Shown piece after piece: positions 35,592-44,762 of a DNA stretch of 64,000 nt. Made by a program: the position numbers and the translations under genes. Under the pieces are notes generated by a model. The model did no database searches. It was not told the origin of the DNA and worked only from the letters and a program-made list of their open reading frames with translations. The stretch is from Spirochaetia bacterium. Lineage in GTDB: Bacteria > Spirochaetota > Leptospiria > Leptospirales > Leptonemataceae. The stretch is taken from contig VFLI01000042.1 of NCBI GenBank assembly GCA_009885105.1, positions 1 through 64,000 of the forward strand, read 5' to 3'. How positions within the stretch are numbered: position 1 is the first letter of the stretch; the number at the start of each line of letters is the position of its first letter.

Positions 35592-37301
35592 ATGAAACAC
35601 CGATACCAGTGGGCAGCTCCCGGAGACCTGAATGCTTTTTTTGCGCTTTTTCTGGATAACATAGTCAACCTGGTCCTGCTGGCCGGGATACTCCAGTTTG
35701 GATTCGGCTTTCCCAAAGATGTTATAGATACCTATATGATTCCGGGCACGGCGCTTGGAGTAATGTTCGGAGACATTGTTTATACCTGGCTTGCTTTCCG
35801 GCTGGCAAAGCGAACATCAAGATCGGATGTGACGGCGATGCCTCTGGGGCTGGACACACCGTCGACAATTGGAATGGCCGTAGCCGTGCTTGGACCGGCT
35901 TTTCTCACGTTCAAATACTCCGGCATGGACGAGCATCAGGCGGCGATGACGACCTGGTATGTGGGAATGGGAACGATGATTTGGATGGGATTGATAAAAG
36001 TCGGCACGTCCTTTATCGGCTCTGCGCTGCAGCGTATCATTCCTGCCGCGGCCCTTCTGGGATCTCTGGCCGGAATTGGACTTGTCTGGCTTTCCGCGGA
36101 TGCGCTGATTCATATTTACGAAGTTCCGTTTGTGGGACTGCTGGCCCTGGGAATCATTCTGTTTACTTTAATAGCCGGCTTTGAATTTCCGTTCAAGCTT
36201 CCGGGGGCGGCCATGGCCGTTCTGCTCGGCTGCGCTGCCTATTATATTCTGGGTCTATCCGGCGCGCTCAGTGAATTCCATAAACCGTCATTTGCCGGTT
36301 TTTCATTTTCGCCGCCTGTCCCTTCCACGGAGGGCTACGCGGCTCTTTTTCACGGCGCTCTGGTTTTTCTACCGGTAGCGATTCCTTTCGGGCTTATGAC
36401 GATTGTTGGCGGCATCAACGTGACGGAAGGCGCCAGGCTGATCGGAGACGATTACAGAACTCGCGACATTCTTCTGACTGAGGCATTCGCCACGATTCTG
36501 GCCGGTTCCTGCGGCGGCGTTTCGCAGTCGACTCCGTACATCGGGCACTCGGCTTATAAAAAAATGGGGGCCCGTGCCGCGTACACTCTGGCGACGGGGA
36601 TTGCCGTCGGTCTGGGCGGAATGTTCGGACTGGTTCAGCTGATCGTGGAATTGATACCCAAGGCTGCCGTTGCGCCGCTTCTCGTTTACATTGGCTTTGA
36701 AATTACAACGCTGGCTTTCCGCATGACTCCAGCCCGGCATGCGATGGCTGTGGCTTTCGCGATCGTTCCTTCGATTCTAAACTACGGTTATATAAAAATC
36801 AAGCTGCTGTATCAGCCAGTGGAAAGGATTTCCCAGGATGTGATCGGAATGCTTACGACTGCTTCCGGTTCGGCGCCGGTTTCGCAGGCCCTGGAAGCGG
36901 CGGCGAAACTTCAAACAATCATTCCGGGAATTGTGGCGGCGGAATATGTGATCATCGGCGCGCTCGGCCAGGGTTTCATTCTCACAGCGATGATATGGGG
37001 AGCCTGCGCTGCCTTTTTGATCGACCGGCGGATTTTCAGCGCGGCCATCACGCTTGCCATAGCGGCGCTCTTTTCATTTTTTGGATTGATACATTCCGTA
37101 TTCCCAAACGGCGATCTTTACATTCCCTGGAGCATGCGCGAAACAGCCCTGAATCAGAAACTGCATTTGAGCGAGCGGGCCTTTACGATTCCATACGAAT
37201 TTTCCCTTGCTTACATTTTTGCGGCGCTGGCTCTTCTTGCCATGTATTTTTTTGGATCGGCGCGGCATGGAAAAGGACCGGTAGAGGCGCAGAAGCATTG
37301 A
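35592..37301 (+). CDS. NCS2-like (xanthine/uracil/AzgA-type) permease, substrate unknown
   Basis: About 569 aa with ~12 membrane helices. N-terminal MKHRYQWAAPGDLNAFFALF, then SDVTAMPLGLDTPSTIG (resembles the AzgA/NCS2 TAMP-GL-T motif), GFEFPFKLPGA, GSCGGVSQSTPYIGHSAYK, and a hydrophobic C-terminal tail. It is a concentrative transporter of the uracil-permease fold; the cargo cannot be read from sequence. ATG 35592 has CAGGGA 8 nt before; ATG 35571 or TTG 35553 would extend it. Confidence 0.85.
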   Translation: MKHRYQWAAPGDLNAFFALFLDNIVNLVLLAGILQFGFGFPKDVIDTYMIPGTALGVMFGDIVYTWLAFRLAKRTSRSDVTAMPLGLDTPSTIGMAVAVLGPAFLTFKYSGMDEHQAAMTTWYVGMGTMIWMGLIKVGTSFIGSALQRIIPAAALLGSLAGIGLVWLSADALIHIYEVPFVGLLALGIILFTLIAGFEFPFKLPGAAMAVLLGCAAYYILGLSGALSEFHKPSFAGFSFSPPVPSTEGYAALFHGALVFLPVAIPFGLMTIVGGINVTEGARLIGDDYRTRDILLTEAFATILAGSCGGVSQSTPYIGHSAYKKMGARAAYTLATGIAVGLGGMFGLVQLIVELIPKAAVAPLLVYIGFEITTLAFRMTPARHAMAVAFAIVPSILNYGYIKIKLLYQPVERISQDVIGMLTTASGSAPVSQALEAAAKLQTIIPGIVAAEYVIIGALGQGFILTAMIWGACAAFLIDRRIFSAAITLAIAALFSFFGLIHSVFPNGDLYIPWSMRETALNQKLHLSERAFTIPYEFSLAYIFAALALLAMYFFGSARHGKGPVEAQKH

Positions 37302-37350
37302 AGACATTTCAACGCCCCTGTGAATCGGTCATGCTGGACAGCCCGTAATT

Positions 37351-38748
37351 TTGATAAACGAACATGAAAAAAATAAAGAATTGAACAAGGCTCTGCTGCT
37401 GGCTGTTACCATGACATCCAATTTCTTCAACCCTCTGATGGGATCCGCTGTGAATGTGGCTCTTCCAAAAATCAGCAGCGAGTTTTCCATGGATGCTGTT
37501 GCTATGAGCTGGGTTACAATGGCGTATTTGCTTGCCTCTGCCGTGGTTCTGGTTCCTTCTGGAAAACTGGGTGATATGCTGGGCAGAAAAAAAATGTTCC
37601 TTTATGGAAATTGTTTTTTTGCCGTCGCAACCGCAATGTGCGCGATTTCGCAGTCGGGCGATTTTTTAATTTTCTCCCGGCTTTTGCAGGGAATCGGCAG
37701 TGCGATGATGTTCAGCACAAGCATGGCGATCGTAATCTCTGCATTTCCTCCAGGAGAAAGAGGCAGGGTAATCGGCTTGAACGTATCGGCGGTGTACGTT
37801 GGTCTATCCGCGGCGCCGATTCTTGGAGGTTTGCTTACGCAGTCTGCGGGCTGGCGCAGTCTTTTTATAATAAATGCGGCAATTTCGTCGGTCATTGTCC
37901 TGGTCATCGTATGGAAAATCAAAGCCGAATGGCGGGAGGATGAAGACGACAAATTTGACTGGACGGGCACATTGATATACATGCCGTCAATATCTGCTCT
38001 CATGTATGGATTTTCTAAATTGCCGGACCCGCTGGCAGTTTTCTTTACCATTGCCGGTATCACCGGCTTGACGATTTTTGTTCTGGTGGAATTGAAAAGT
38101 CCATTTCCAGTTCTGAATATGAAATTATTTTTTGAGAACAGAGTGTTCGCGAGTTCCAATCTTTCCGCTTTTATCAATTATGCGGCAACATTCGCGGCAA
38201 GTTTTGTCCTGAGTCTGTATTTGCAGTATGCGAAGCATCTCACGCCGGCAGAGGCCGGCCTTGTCCTTATCACGCAGCCTGCATTGATGGCTGTGGTCGC
38301 AATATTTTCAGGTCGTCTGTCTGACAGAATCAATCCGCGCTGGCTTGCCTCATCCGGAATGGCGATCAGCGCCGTCGGTCTGCTCCTCCTGACGTTCATA
38401 GTAAAGAACACATCGCTGACATACATATACTGTGCTCTGGCGATTCTCGGATTCGGCTTTGGATTGTTTTCATCCCCGAATACCAATATGATTATGGGTT
38501 CCGTTGAGCGAAGGTTCTACGGAGTTGCCACGGCAACAGTCAGCACGATGCGGACTACGGGAATGATGTTCAGCATGGCAATTGCGTCCCTTTCTGTTCA
38601 TTTGTTTGTGGGCAAACAGACAATCAATGACACAAATATTGAGAGTTTCATCCACAGTTCACAGGTCATTTTTTTGATTTTCACGGTTCTCTGTGTCGTC
38701 GGCGTTTTTTCGTCATTTGCCGGGAAGAAAGAAATGAAAATGAGCTGA
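37351..38748 (+). CDS. MFS multidrug-type transporter (DHA2/EmrB-QacA, 14 TM)
   Basis: 465 aa. MFS signature in the first loop PSGKLGDMLGRKKMFL and motif C-like GLSAAPILGGLLT, NVALPKISSEFS in TM1, WVTMAYLLASAVVLVP in TM2. Expected 14 helices; exports drugs or small molecules driven by protons. TTG start at 37351; another TTG at 37381 is possible. Its base composition looks slightly more AT-rich than the neighbours, only a weak hint of transfer. The neighbour on the right is convergent. Confidence 0.88.
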   Translation: MINEHEKNKELNKALLLAVTMTSNFFNPLMGSAVNVALPKISSEFSMDAVAMSWVTMAYLLASAVVLVPSGKLGDMLGRKKMFLYGNCFFAVATAMCAISQSGDFLIFSRLLQGIGSAMMFSTSMAIVISAFPPGERGRVIGLNVSAVYVGLSAAPILGGLLTQSAGWRSLFIINAAISSVIVLVIVWKIKAEWREDEDDKFDWTGTLIYMPSISALMYGFSKLPDPLAVFFTIAGITGLTIFVLVELKSPFPVLNMKLFFENRVFASSNLSAFINYAATFAASFVLSLYLQYAKHLTPAEAGLVLITQPALMAVVAIFSGRLSDRINPRWLASSGMAISAVGLLLLTFIVKNTSLTYIYCALAILGFGFGLFSSPNTNMIMGSVERRFYGVATATVSTMRTTGMMFSMAIASLSVHLFVGKQTINDTNIESFIHSSQVIFLIFTVLCVVGVFSSFAGKKEMKMS

Positions 38749-38776
38749 CAAATGGGTTCAGTCTCCTTGAATAATT

Positions 38777-39835
38777 CTATACCACCTTCGCCGCGTACAT
38801 CGGATATTTCTTCTTCATCTCAAAGAGAGCCGTCGCATCGCTGATTATTTTTTTTAACACATCCGGAGTTATGGCCTGTTTGGGATCGTCGCCGATGCCG
38901 TTTTTTGGCTGCACATGAGTTTCGATGCACAGACCGTCCGCGCCGTAAGCGATAGCAGCCAGAGCGCTGTGCGGAACGAAAACAGCCCTGCCCACGGAAT
39001 GCGAGGGATCGACAACAACCGGCGACCAGGTTTTCATTTTCAGAAGCGGCGTGATGCTTTCATCGGGATGGCAGCGATAGCCGTCGAGACCCGGCACGGT
39101 CCCCCGCGGGCAGAGCAGAACATTCCGATTGCCGCTGGAAACAATATATTCCGCCGCGCAGATAAACTCGTCAATCGTGCCCATATGCATGCCGCGCTTC
39201 AGGAGAATGAGCGTTCCTTTCTTGATGGTGAGCTCGCCGATTTTTTTCAGCAGGGAGTAGTTGAGAGCGTTTCTCGCTCCCACCTGGATCATATGAGCTC
39301 CGGCCTCCACTGCGATCTGCAGCTGGTGTTCGTCCATAACTTCCGTGTTCACCGGCAGACCGGTTTTCGCGGATGCGTCCATAAGTATTTCAATTGCTTT
39401 ATCGCTTCCCTGATATGAATGGGGACTGGTTCTTGGCTTCCACACGCCGCCCCGCACGACATGACCGCCGGCCTCTTTCACAGCCTGCGCGGTTTCCAGA
39501 AAAAAATTGGGATTTTTAGGATCGATGGTGCACTGCCCGGCGATAATGAGCAGGTCCTTTCGCAGAGTTCTTCCTCCGATTTTGATGTCTTCGCCCGCCA
39601 GCCGCGATTTCAGATCCATCAATTTGTAGGGCGACTGAATCGTGTCAACGCGTGACACATACGAAAGACCTTCCAGCCGGTTGATCATCAGCTCATTGCG
39701 TTCGTCTCCGTGGATGGCGTAGATCGTCATCGTGTCTCCGGGTATCGGGGCGACGCGGCACTGAAATTCTTTCAGGATCGTTTCGACTTCTTTGAGCTGT
39801 TCGGCCGTAAATTTGTCGTTTGATGGAATTATCAT
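38777..39835 (-). CDS. aroF: 3-deoxy-7-phosphoheptulonate synthase (DAHP synthase), AroA-beta type with ACT-like start
   Basis: 352 aa. First ~75 residues are a ferredoxin-like/ACT-type regulatory domain (TAEQLKEVETILKEFQCRVA..VSRVDTIQS). The barrel carries IIAGQCTIDPKNP, GGHVVRGGVWKPRTSP, VGARNALNYSLLK, GTLILLKRGM, VVDPSHSVGRA and ADGLCIETHV, as in KDO8PS-like DAHP synthases of Thermotoga type. It starts the shikimate pathway and is likely feedback-controlled through the ACT-like part. Last gene of the rpoZ-like/DUF115/ddl operon, 4 nt after ddl. Confidence 0.94.
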   Translation of the reverse strand: MIIPSNDKFTAEQLKEVETILKEFQCRVAPIPGDTMTIYAIHGDERNELMINRLEGLSYVSRVDTIQSPYKLMDLKSRLAGEDIKIGGRTLRKDLLIIAGQCTIDPKNPNFFLETAQAVKEAGGHVVRGGVWKPRTSPHSYQGSDKAIEILMDASAKTGLPVNTEVMDEHQLQIAVEAGAHMIQVGARNALNYSLLKKIGELTIKKGTLILLKRGMHMGTIDEFICAAEYIVSSGNRNVLLCPRGTVPGLDGYRCHPDESITPLLKMKTWSPVVVDPSHSVGRAVFVPHSALAAIAYGADGLCIETHVQPKNGIGDDPKQAITPDVLKKIISDATALFEMKKKYPMYAAKVV

Positions 39836-39839
39836 ACTT

Positions 39840-40937
39840 TCAATCCTTGAATCTGTATTTCAATTTTGCGGCCGCACGGTGCATCTCAAGTCCGGCCTGA
39901 ACGATCCTGTCCATAAGGTCCGGGCCCTGAATGCCCGCCTGCAGCCAGAGTCTCGGAAACATGGAAGCCGGAGTGAAACCTGGAAGCGTGTTGATTTCGT
40001 TGAAATAGAGAGCTTTTTCCGCTTCGCAGAAAAAAATATCAGCCCGCGCGTATCCGGAGCAGCCGAGCGCTCTGTACGCTTTGCCGGCGATTTCACGGGC
40101 CTTCTGAGAAACTTCGTCCGAAATCTTTGCCGGTATGGATATTTCCGCCGCGTCCTCATCGAGATACTTGGCCTCGTAATCGTAAAATTCTCTGTGCACA
40201 ATGACCTCGCCGACTTCAGACACTGCTTCAGAGCCGGAATTGCCCAGAATCGCCATTTCAAGTTCGCGGATTTTTTTGCCCTCTTCTATAATAACGCTTG
40301 TATCGTATGCGAAAGCTGTGTCCAGGGCCAGCTCCAGATCGCCGCGCGTTTTCACGCGGGACACACCGACAGAACTGCCCAGGTTCGCCGGTTTGACAAA
40401 AACCGGATAGGGCAGATTTGATTCAATATTTCTTACAACACCGGATGGATCGGCGTTCCTTTCATAATCGGTCAGCGCCAGATACTTTACCTGTCCGATC
40501 CCCAGCGCGGCCATCAGATGACGCGTCGCAATCTTGTCCATGGAGAGAGCCGACGATTTCACGCCGGATCCGCCGTACGGCAGGTGCAGACTCTCCAGCA
40601 GCCCCTGCATTTTGCCGTCCTCTCCGAATGTTCCGTGCAGGCCGGGAAAACAGAAGTCCAGAGGAATTTCTGAAGATTTTTCGATGACGAGAATCGGCTC
40701 ATTGTTCTGCCCCGGACGAATAAAGCATTCCTGTTTTCCGGGCGGGAGTTTAACCTTCGAATGCTGACGGGCAGTTTTTTCATCCAGATAACGCCATTTT
40801 CCTTCATGGCTGATCCAGACCGGATAGACGGTATATTTTTCCGGACTGAGATTCCTTAGAATGTGCGCGGCTGAAATCAACGAGATTTCATGTTCGCCCG
40901 ATTTGCCGCCGTACAGCAGCAGTAAGTTCAGCATCAT
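39840..40937 (-). CDS. ddl: D-alanine--D-alanine ligase
   Basis: 365 aa. ATP-grasp enzyme of peptidoglycan synthesis: LLLYGGKSGEHEISLISA (HEVS-like HEIS), CFPGLHGTFGEDG, PVFVKPANLGSSVGVSRV, YARADIFF and FNEINTLPGFTPASMFP, all as expected for Ddl. Overlaps the DUF115 gene stop by 4 nt, and has two adjacent ATG starts. The operon thus links wall, aromatic amino acids and RNA polymerase. Confidence 0.95.
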   Translation of the reverse strand: MMLNLLLLYGGKSGEHEISLISAAHILRNLSPEKYTVYPVWISHEGKWRYLDEKTARQHSKVKLPPGKQECFIRPGQNNEPILVIEKSSEIPLDFCFPGLHGTFGEDGKMQGLLESLHLPYGGSGVKSSALSMDKIATRHLMAALGIGQVKYLALTDYERNADPSGVVRNIESNLPYPVFVKPANLGSSVGVSRVKTRGDLELALDTAFAYDTSVIIEEGKKIRELEMAILGNSGSEAVSEVGEVIVHREFYDYEAKYLDEDAAEISIPAKISDEVSQKAREIAGKAYRALGCSGYARADIFFCEAEKALYFNEINTLPGFTPASMFPRLWLQAGIQGPDLMDRIVQAGLEMHRAAAKLKYRFKD

Positions 40938-42343
40938 TTCCTCTTTTCAGTAACCATTTCTTTCAGGCGCGTTTTCCAGGCATCCAAAAAACCTGGAGGA
41001 CCGGGAATCTCCAGAGTCTCGAGATGAGGCCACATTTCCAGCAGGCGGCCTGCGGCTTTGCCGGCCTCAATCGGATACTTTTTCAGTGCGACAGGGTCGG
41101 GACTGGAAGAGCCTGATTTATGAATAGCGAACGGGGCGTCTGGTCCGTTCCAGGCAAGAAGCTGCAAACCAAGCTCATCGCCCATCTCCTCTACCCCTGA
41201 CAGAGCCGCCCTGTTTTTTGCCGTCGGTTCCGATGCGTATCCGCCCGGCCGGTACATATCGATTCCGTAAGTGCGGCTGCATCGCTGCATCGCATAATGA
41301 AAATAACCCGTATCCTTCTCGTGTGTCCGGTTCCGGCGCGATACGAATCCGGCTCCGGCCGTGTAAAGAATTTCCGCGCCGCTCATATGCGCGATTCGCA
41401 CTGCCAGTCCGATTGTGTTGCGGGCCGGATTGGTCCACTCCGGTAAATAAGACAGGAGCGAAGATCCCAGAATCTGATCGACTGGAAATGTCGACCTGTA
41501 GTATAGAATTTCTGAAAAATATTCAGAAAGGAATCCCGCGCCGGCCATCCAGGTGAGGACAGGAATGTCAAGTTTTCGATCGAGAGTCCCCTTCGCCTTT
41601 TGTGCGGCTGTCAAATGAAACGATGTCCCCGGTCCGCTGTCGACAGAAAGCACAAGGTCGGGACGAATGCCGGCAAGAAGCAGCGGGGCGAGGGCCGTAT
41701 CCGCTGCGATGATGAAGGTGTTCCGGTCCGGACGGTTCCTCAAATCTTCAAGCAGTCCTGGGCCGGCGCCGCAGAAGAGGATTTTTTTTCGCATAGAAAT
41801 GGAAGAAATAAAATTGAGTGTTGGATTTCTGTCGAAGCGGATGAAACAGCCGCGCAGCCAGGAGCGCAGGAAATGTTTCGATGTGCTCTGATCGACACTC
41901 TTCTGTTCTATCCGGGGAAGCAGAGAGGCGGCAAATTTCTGCAGATCTGGAAAATATCTGCGGTGCTGCGGAAAAATCAGGACCGCTTCAAATGGAACTG
42001 TCAGCTCAGCGGAATCGATCGAATCGAGAATTGTGATCCCGGCTTTCTTCCATTGCTGAAGGCGTCCTGAGTCCTGCAGCAATACTTGTATTTCATAGAC
42101 GGGCTCGAAAAAGGATATCTGGCTTTTTTGCAAGAATTTTTCAATGATATCAAGGTGGTATCCCCATCCGATACCGATCAGCAACACCTTTGTTTTGGGG
42201 CTGAGTTTTTCAGCGATGGAGGAAAGAAATCGTTCGGCCTCGATTTCTGGATTGACCGTGGAATGCAGGAAACCCTGCGGGCACTTGATATTGGCGCGGC
42301 CGTCCTTATTGGGTACGAGCCGGCAATCGGCGTGAAATTTCAG
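40934..42343 (-). CDS. DUF115/MptE-like protein (motility accessory factor-like), CTG start
   Basis: About 469 aa if the start is CTG at 42343. A DUF115 core with KVLLIGIGWGYHLD, ILFCGAGPGLLEDL, TFIIAADTALAPLLLAGIRPDLVLSVDSG and the end of a Rossmann fold. Members include MptE and the Maf glycosyltransferases; this one could add a sugar or act on a nucleotide sugar. GTG at 42187 would remove the typical first segment LPN-like: GFLHSTVNPEIEAERF, which is a DUF115 mark found upstream in frame. No ATG/GTG/TTG lies between 42187 and an in-frame stop, so CTG 42343, 5 nt after the omega-like gene stop and after a GAGGAGGA, is favoured. Confidence 0.82.
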   Translation of the reverse strand: MKFHADCRLVPNKDGRANIKCPQGFLHSTVNPEIEAERFLSSIAEKLSPKTKVLLIGIGWGYHLDIIEKFLQKSQISFFEPVYEIQVLLQDSGRLQQWKKAGITILDSIDSAELTVPFEAVLIFPQHRRYFPDLQKFAASLLPRIEQKSVDQSTSKHFLRSWLRGCFIRFDRNPTLNFISSISMRKKILFCGAGPGLLEDLRNRPDRNTFIIAADTALAPLLLAGIRPDLVLSVDSGPGTSFHLTAAQKAKGTLDRKLDIPVLTWMAGAGFLSEYFSEILYYRSTFPVDQILGSSLLSYLPEWTNPARNTIGLAVRIAHMSGAEILYTAGAGFVSRRNRTHEKDTGYFHYAMQRCSRTYGIDMYRPGGYASEPTAKNRAALSGVEEMGDELGLQLLAWNGPDAPFAIHKSGSSSPDPVALKKYPIEAGKAAGRLLEMWPHLETLEIPGPPGFLDAWKTRLKEMVTEKRK

Positions 42344-42348
42344 TTTTC

Positions 42349-42870
42349 TTAGACGTCCTCCTCTGCTTCTTCTTTCTCGTCATCGTCGTCATCGTCATCG
42401 TCGTCATCATCGTCGTCTTTATCATCGTCATCGTCGTCGTCATCATCGTCTTTTTCTTTTTCTACTTTCTCATCATCGTCCGATTTTTCCATATCCGCAT
42501 CTTCATCTTCGACAAAGACTTCCGGCGGAGCGGTTTCTCCAATCTCATCCAGATCCTCGTCCGATTCATCCGCCACTGGAGCAGAACTGCCCGGAGCGCT
42601 GAAAACAGCATCGAGCGCCGTCGGTGTTCGCATGGTCGTTTTCATTTCTTCTTCCAATTTCAGGCGGAGATCGTCTCCGATGTAGGCATACTGAATGTGA
42701 TTGTCCGACAGAGCGATCATTGCTTTGACAGCCGGCTTTCTGTTAATAAACTTGCGGGGGATTTCCACGCTTTCCAGATGGTCAATGACCTCAAAGGCAG
42801 CCACTGTGGTGGCGTATTTTTCTTTTGCAGAAAGCTCCAGGAGTCTGGTAATTTCAAAATCTTTTGACAT
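42349..42870 (-). CDS. rpoZ: RNA polymerase omega-like subunit with poly-Asp C-terminal tail
   Basis: 173 aa. Residues ~1-75 (ITRLLELSAKEKYATTVAAF...NRKPAVKAMIALSDNHIQYA) align by eye with RpoZ, a small subunit that helps beta-prime fold. The rest is acidic: a linker rich in Asp/Glu, then runs of ten and thirteen Asp separated by one Lys. The tract is coded by GAT/GAC repeats (42379-42450). Normal omega has 70-100 aa; the tail recalls the Firmicute delta subunit. Omega assignment is likely, not certain. It heads the minus-strand operon with DUF115, ddl and aroF. Confidence 0.6.
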   Translation of the reverse strand: MSKDFEITRLLELSAKEKYATTVAAFEVIDHLESVEIPRKFINRKPAVKAMIALSDNHIQYAYIGDDLRLKLEEEMKTTMRTPTALDAVFSAPGSSAPVADESDEDLDEIGETAPPEVFVEDEDADMEKSDDDEKVEKEKDDDDDDDDDDKDDDDDDDDDDDDDEKEEAEEDV

Positions 42871-43045
42871 TTTTGTTTCCGATTATCCCCGCGGGACCCT
42901 GCCTGGAGGGCCCTGGATCGATTCCAACAATAATAAGCTAAGAATTATCCAAAAATTGGCAGTGGGTTCTGTTGTCAATAGTAAAGTGCTGTATTTTCTC
43001 TGTAATACCATGAATTGTGGTCCTGTGAAACTTTTCAAATCCGGT

Positions 43046-43669
43046 ATGAAACGTGTGTTCTTTTTATCGGCGGTCCTGTGTTTTTTTGGAGTCATTTCCT
43101 GTCGGCCTGGTCTTGCGTCCAACCTCAATGTGGATCACTGGTCGGCGGTGGATGCAGCGGATGCGCCGGTTCATTTTGCCGAGCTGAAAACCGCCGGTCT
43201 GATACTGAACTTTTACAGTCCCACCTGCGGGCCCTGCATTCAGGAAATTCCTGCCCTCAATGCGTATTACCGGGAAACGCAGAAAAGGAATATGCAGATG
43301 TATATGGCTCTGGAGCAGAATCCATCGGCGCACGGACTGACGCCTGCTGCGGATGCCTCGCCGGCTCAAATTCGGGGCCTGATCCGGGACCGGATGAAAC
43401 AGGATATTGCCAGGTATAAAATCGAGATTCCCTTTGTGATTATGGACAGCAGTTTTAAGGTCTCAACAATAGCCGTGGGCAGTCCGGATGGTTTGATCAC
43501 GGGCACGCCGGAAACCCTGTTGTTTCGGACAAATCCTCTGTCGCTGGATTACAATTTTGTCGGACCCATTTCTGCTGCGCCGGATGAAAAGACTGCGGTA
43601 AAAGATGTGCGTTTTATATTTGCCCTGAAAAAACTGGATGAACTGAGCTCGGCTCAAACGGCATACTAA
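43046..43669 (+). CDS. TlpA/ResA-like thioredoxin-fold lipoprotein
   Basis: 207 aa. Signal MKRVFFLSAVLCFFGVISC (lipobox VISC, Cys19). Then a thioredoxin-like fold with SPTCGPCIQEIPALNAYYRE (CxxC, Cys-Gly-Pro-Cys) and a typical cis-Pro position at IPFVIMD. These reduce or oxidise disulfides in periplasmic proteins or cytochromes. The start was chosen at 43046 since only this gives a signal peptide; longer in-frame starts run back into the divergent omega-like gene. Confidence 0.85.
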   Translation: MKRVFFLSAVLCFFGVISCRPGLASNLNVDHWSAVDAADAPVHFAELKTAGLILNFYSPTCGPCIQEIPALNAYYRETQKRNMQMYMALEQNPSAHGLTPAADASPAQIRGLIRDRMKQDIARYKIEIPFVIMDSSFKVSTIAVGSPDGLITGTPETLLFRTNPLSLDYNFVGPISAAPDEKTAVKDVRFIFALKKLDELSSAQTAY

Positions 43670-43681
43670 ACCGGAGTTAAG

Positions 43682-43873
43682 AAAAAAGGGGATGGAAGAG
43701 ATGAGGTGATGGATGAGACAGGGCGATGGATTTTGAGATAGATAATGCATCAGAATTGGCAATGCTTCGAGGGAGTAAACGGATCAACGACTGGATGAAG
43801 AATAATTTAATATCGCATAATTTTCCCCAGCATCTCATCATCCCCTCCAATCTCCCTATCCCCTCATTTCCCA
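43682..43873. repeat. Intergenic inverted repeat, GGGGAT/GATGAGAT family, copy 2
   Basis: Left arm 43682-43729 (AAAAAAGGGGATGGAAGAGA...GATGGATGAGAC) and right arm 43822-43873, whose complement reads AAATGAGGGGATAGGGAG...GGGGATGATGAGAT. Same words as at 1979-2105. It fills most of the gap between the TlpA-like gene and the glycosyltransferase. Confidence 0.6.
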
Positions 43874-43892
43874 TAATATCTCATGATCACTT

Positions 43893-44711
43893 ATGAAAAC
43901 CACGATTTCAGCAGCCATCATAACCTTTAACGAAGAAAAACGTCTCCATGACTGTCTGGCCTCGGTGCATGGCTGGTGCGATGAGGTGCTGGTTCTGGAC
44001 TCCCATTCAACAGACCAGACAAGACAGGTTGCTGAATCGTTTCCAGGAGTGAAGTTTTGCGCCCACGATTTCGACGGTCATGTGCAGCAAAAAAACAGAG
44101 CGATTTCCATGACAACCGGCGACTGGATTGTGTCGATCGATGCTGATGAGAGAATCACTCCGGAGCTGGCCCGGTCGATTCAGGATTTTATTCAGAACAA
44201 TCCCCATGCGGACGGAGCGCGGCTCAGAAGACTGACAATCCATCTGGGAAAGAAAATCCGGCACGGGGGCTGGTACAATGCCCGCTATCGACTCATCCGC
44301 AGGGACCGGGGCGCCTGGGGCGGTGAGAATCCGCACGATGTGATTCTGTTGAAAGACAGGCCGGCCTGGAAAAGAAACATGGGGCCGGTGCTCAGGGGCG
44401 ATCTTCTGCACTATTCATTCCTGGACCTGTCGGACCAGGTCAATACCATCAATAAGTTCTCCAGTATTGTTGCCTTCACCCGCAATGGACGGGGCAAAAA
44501 GTTCTCATTTCTCAAGCTGCTTTACAAACCTCCCTTTAAGTTTTTTGAGCAGTATGTGTTGAAGGCCGGTTTTCTCGACGGAGTTCCGGGTCTGGTAATT
44601 GCCGCATCCGGGGCCTACTCCACTTTCCTGAAATGGGCAAAACTCTATGAATTGCAGAAAACTGGGCTGGAAAAACCCTCCAATTTGAGAAAAGACTACC
44701 GGGTACAGTAA
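43893..44711 (+). CDS. Family 2 glycosyltransferase (WaaE/KdtX-like)
   Basis: 272 aa. TISAAIITFNEEKRLHDCLAS at the N-terminus, EVLVLDSHSTDQT, GDWIVSIDADERI with the DxD, then HGGWYNARYRLIRRD as in LPS core glucosyltransferases of the WaaE group. It probably adds a hexose to the inner LPS core. ATG 43893 lacks a strong ribosome site; a GGGGAT-family repeat precedes it. Confidence 0.9.
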   Translation: MKTTISAAIITFNEEKRLHDCLASVHGWCDEVLVLDSHSTDQTRQVAESFPGVKFCAHDFDGHVQQKNRAISMTTGDWIVSIDADERITPELARSIQDFIQNNPHADGARLRRLTIHLGKKIRHGGWYNARYRLIRRDRGAWGGENPHDVILLKDRPAWKRNMGPVLRGDLLHYSFLDLSDQVNTINKFSSIVAFTRNGRGKKFSFLKLLYKPPFKFFEQYVLKAGFLDGVPGLVIAASGAYSTFLKWAKLYELQKTGLEKPSNLRKDYRVQ

Positions 44712-44762
44712 TTTTTTTCTAACTCAAGCGCTTTTTTTTTCGTCCGATCATAGTAGCAGGAG

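Noticed and set aside
37351-38748. MFS gene as a horizontally acquired island
   Set aside because: Only a slight AT bias by eye; no mobile element, repeat border or atypical codon pattern strong enough to claim it.
42701-43045. Long N-terminal extension of the TlpA-like protein
   Set aside because: Would overlap the divergent omega-like gene and bury the lipoprotein signal; start at 43046 fits better.
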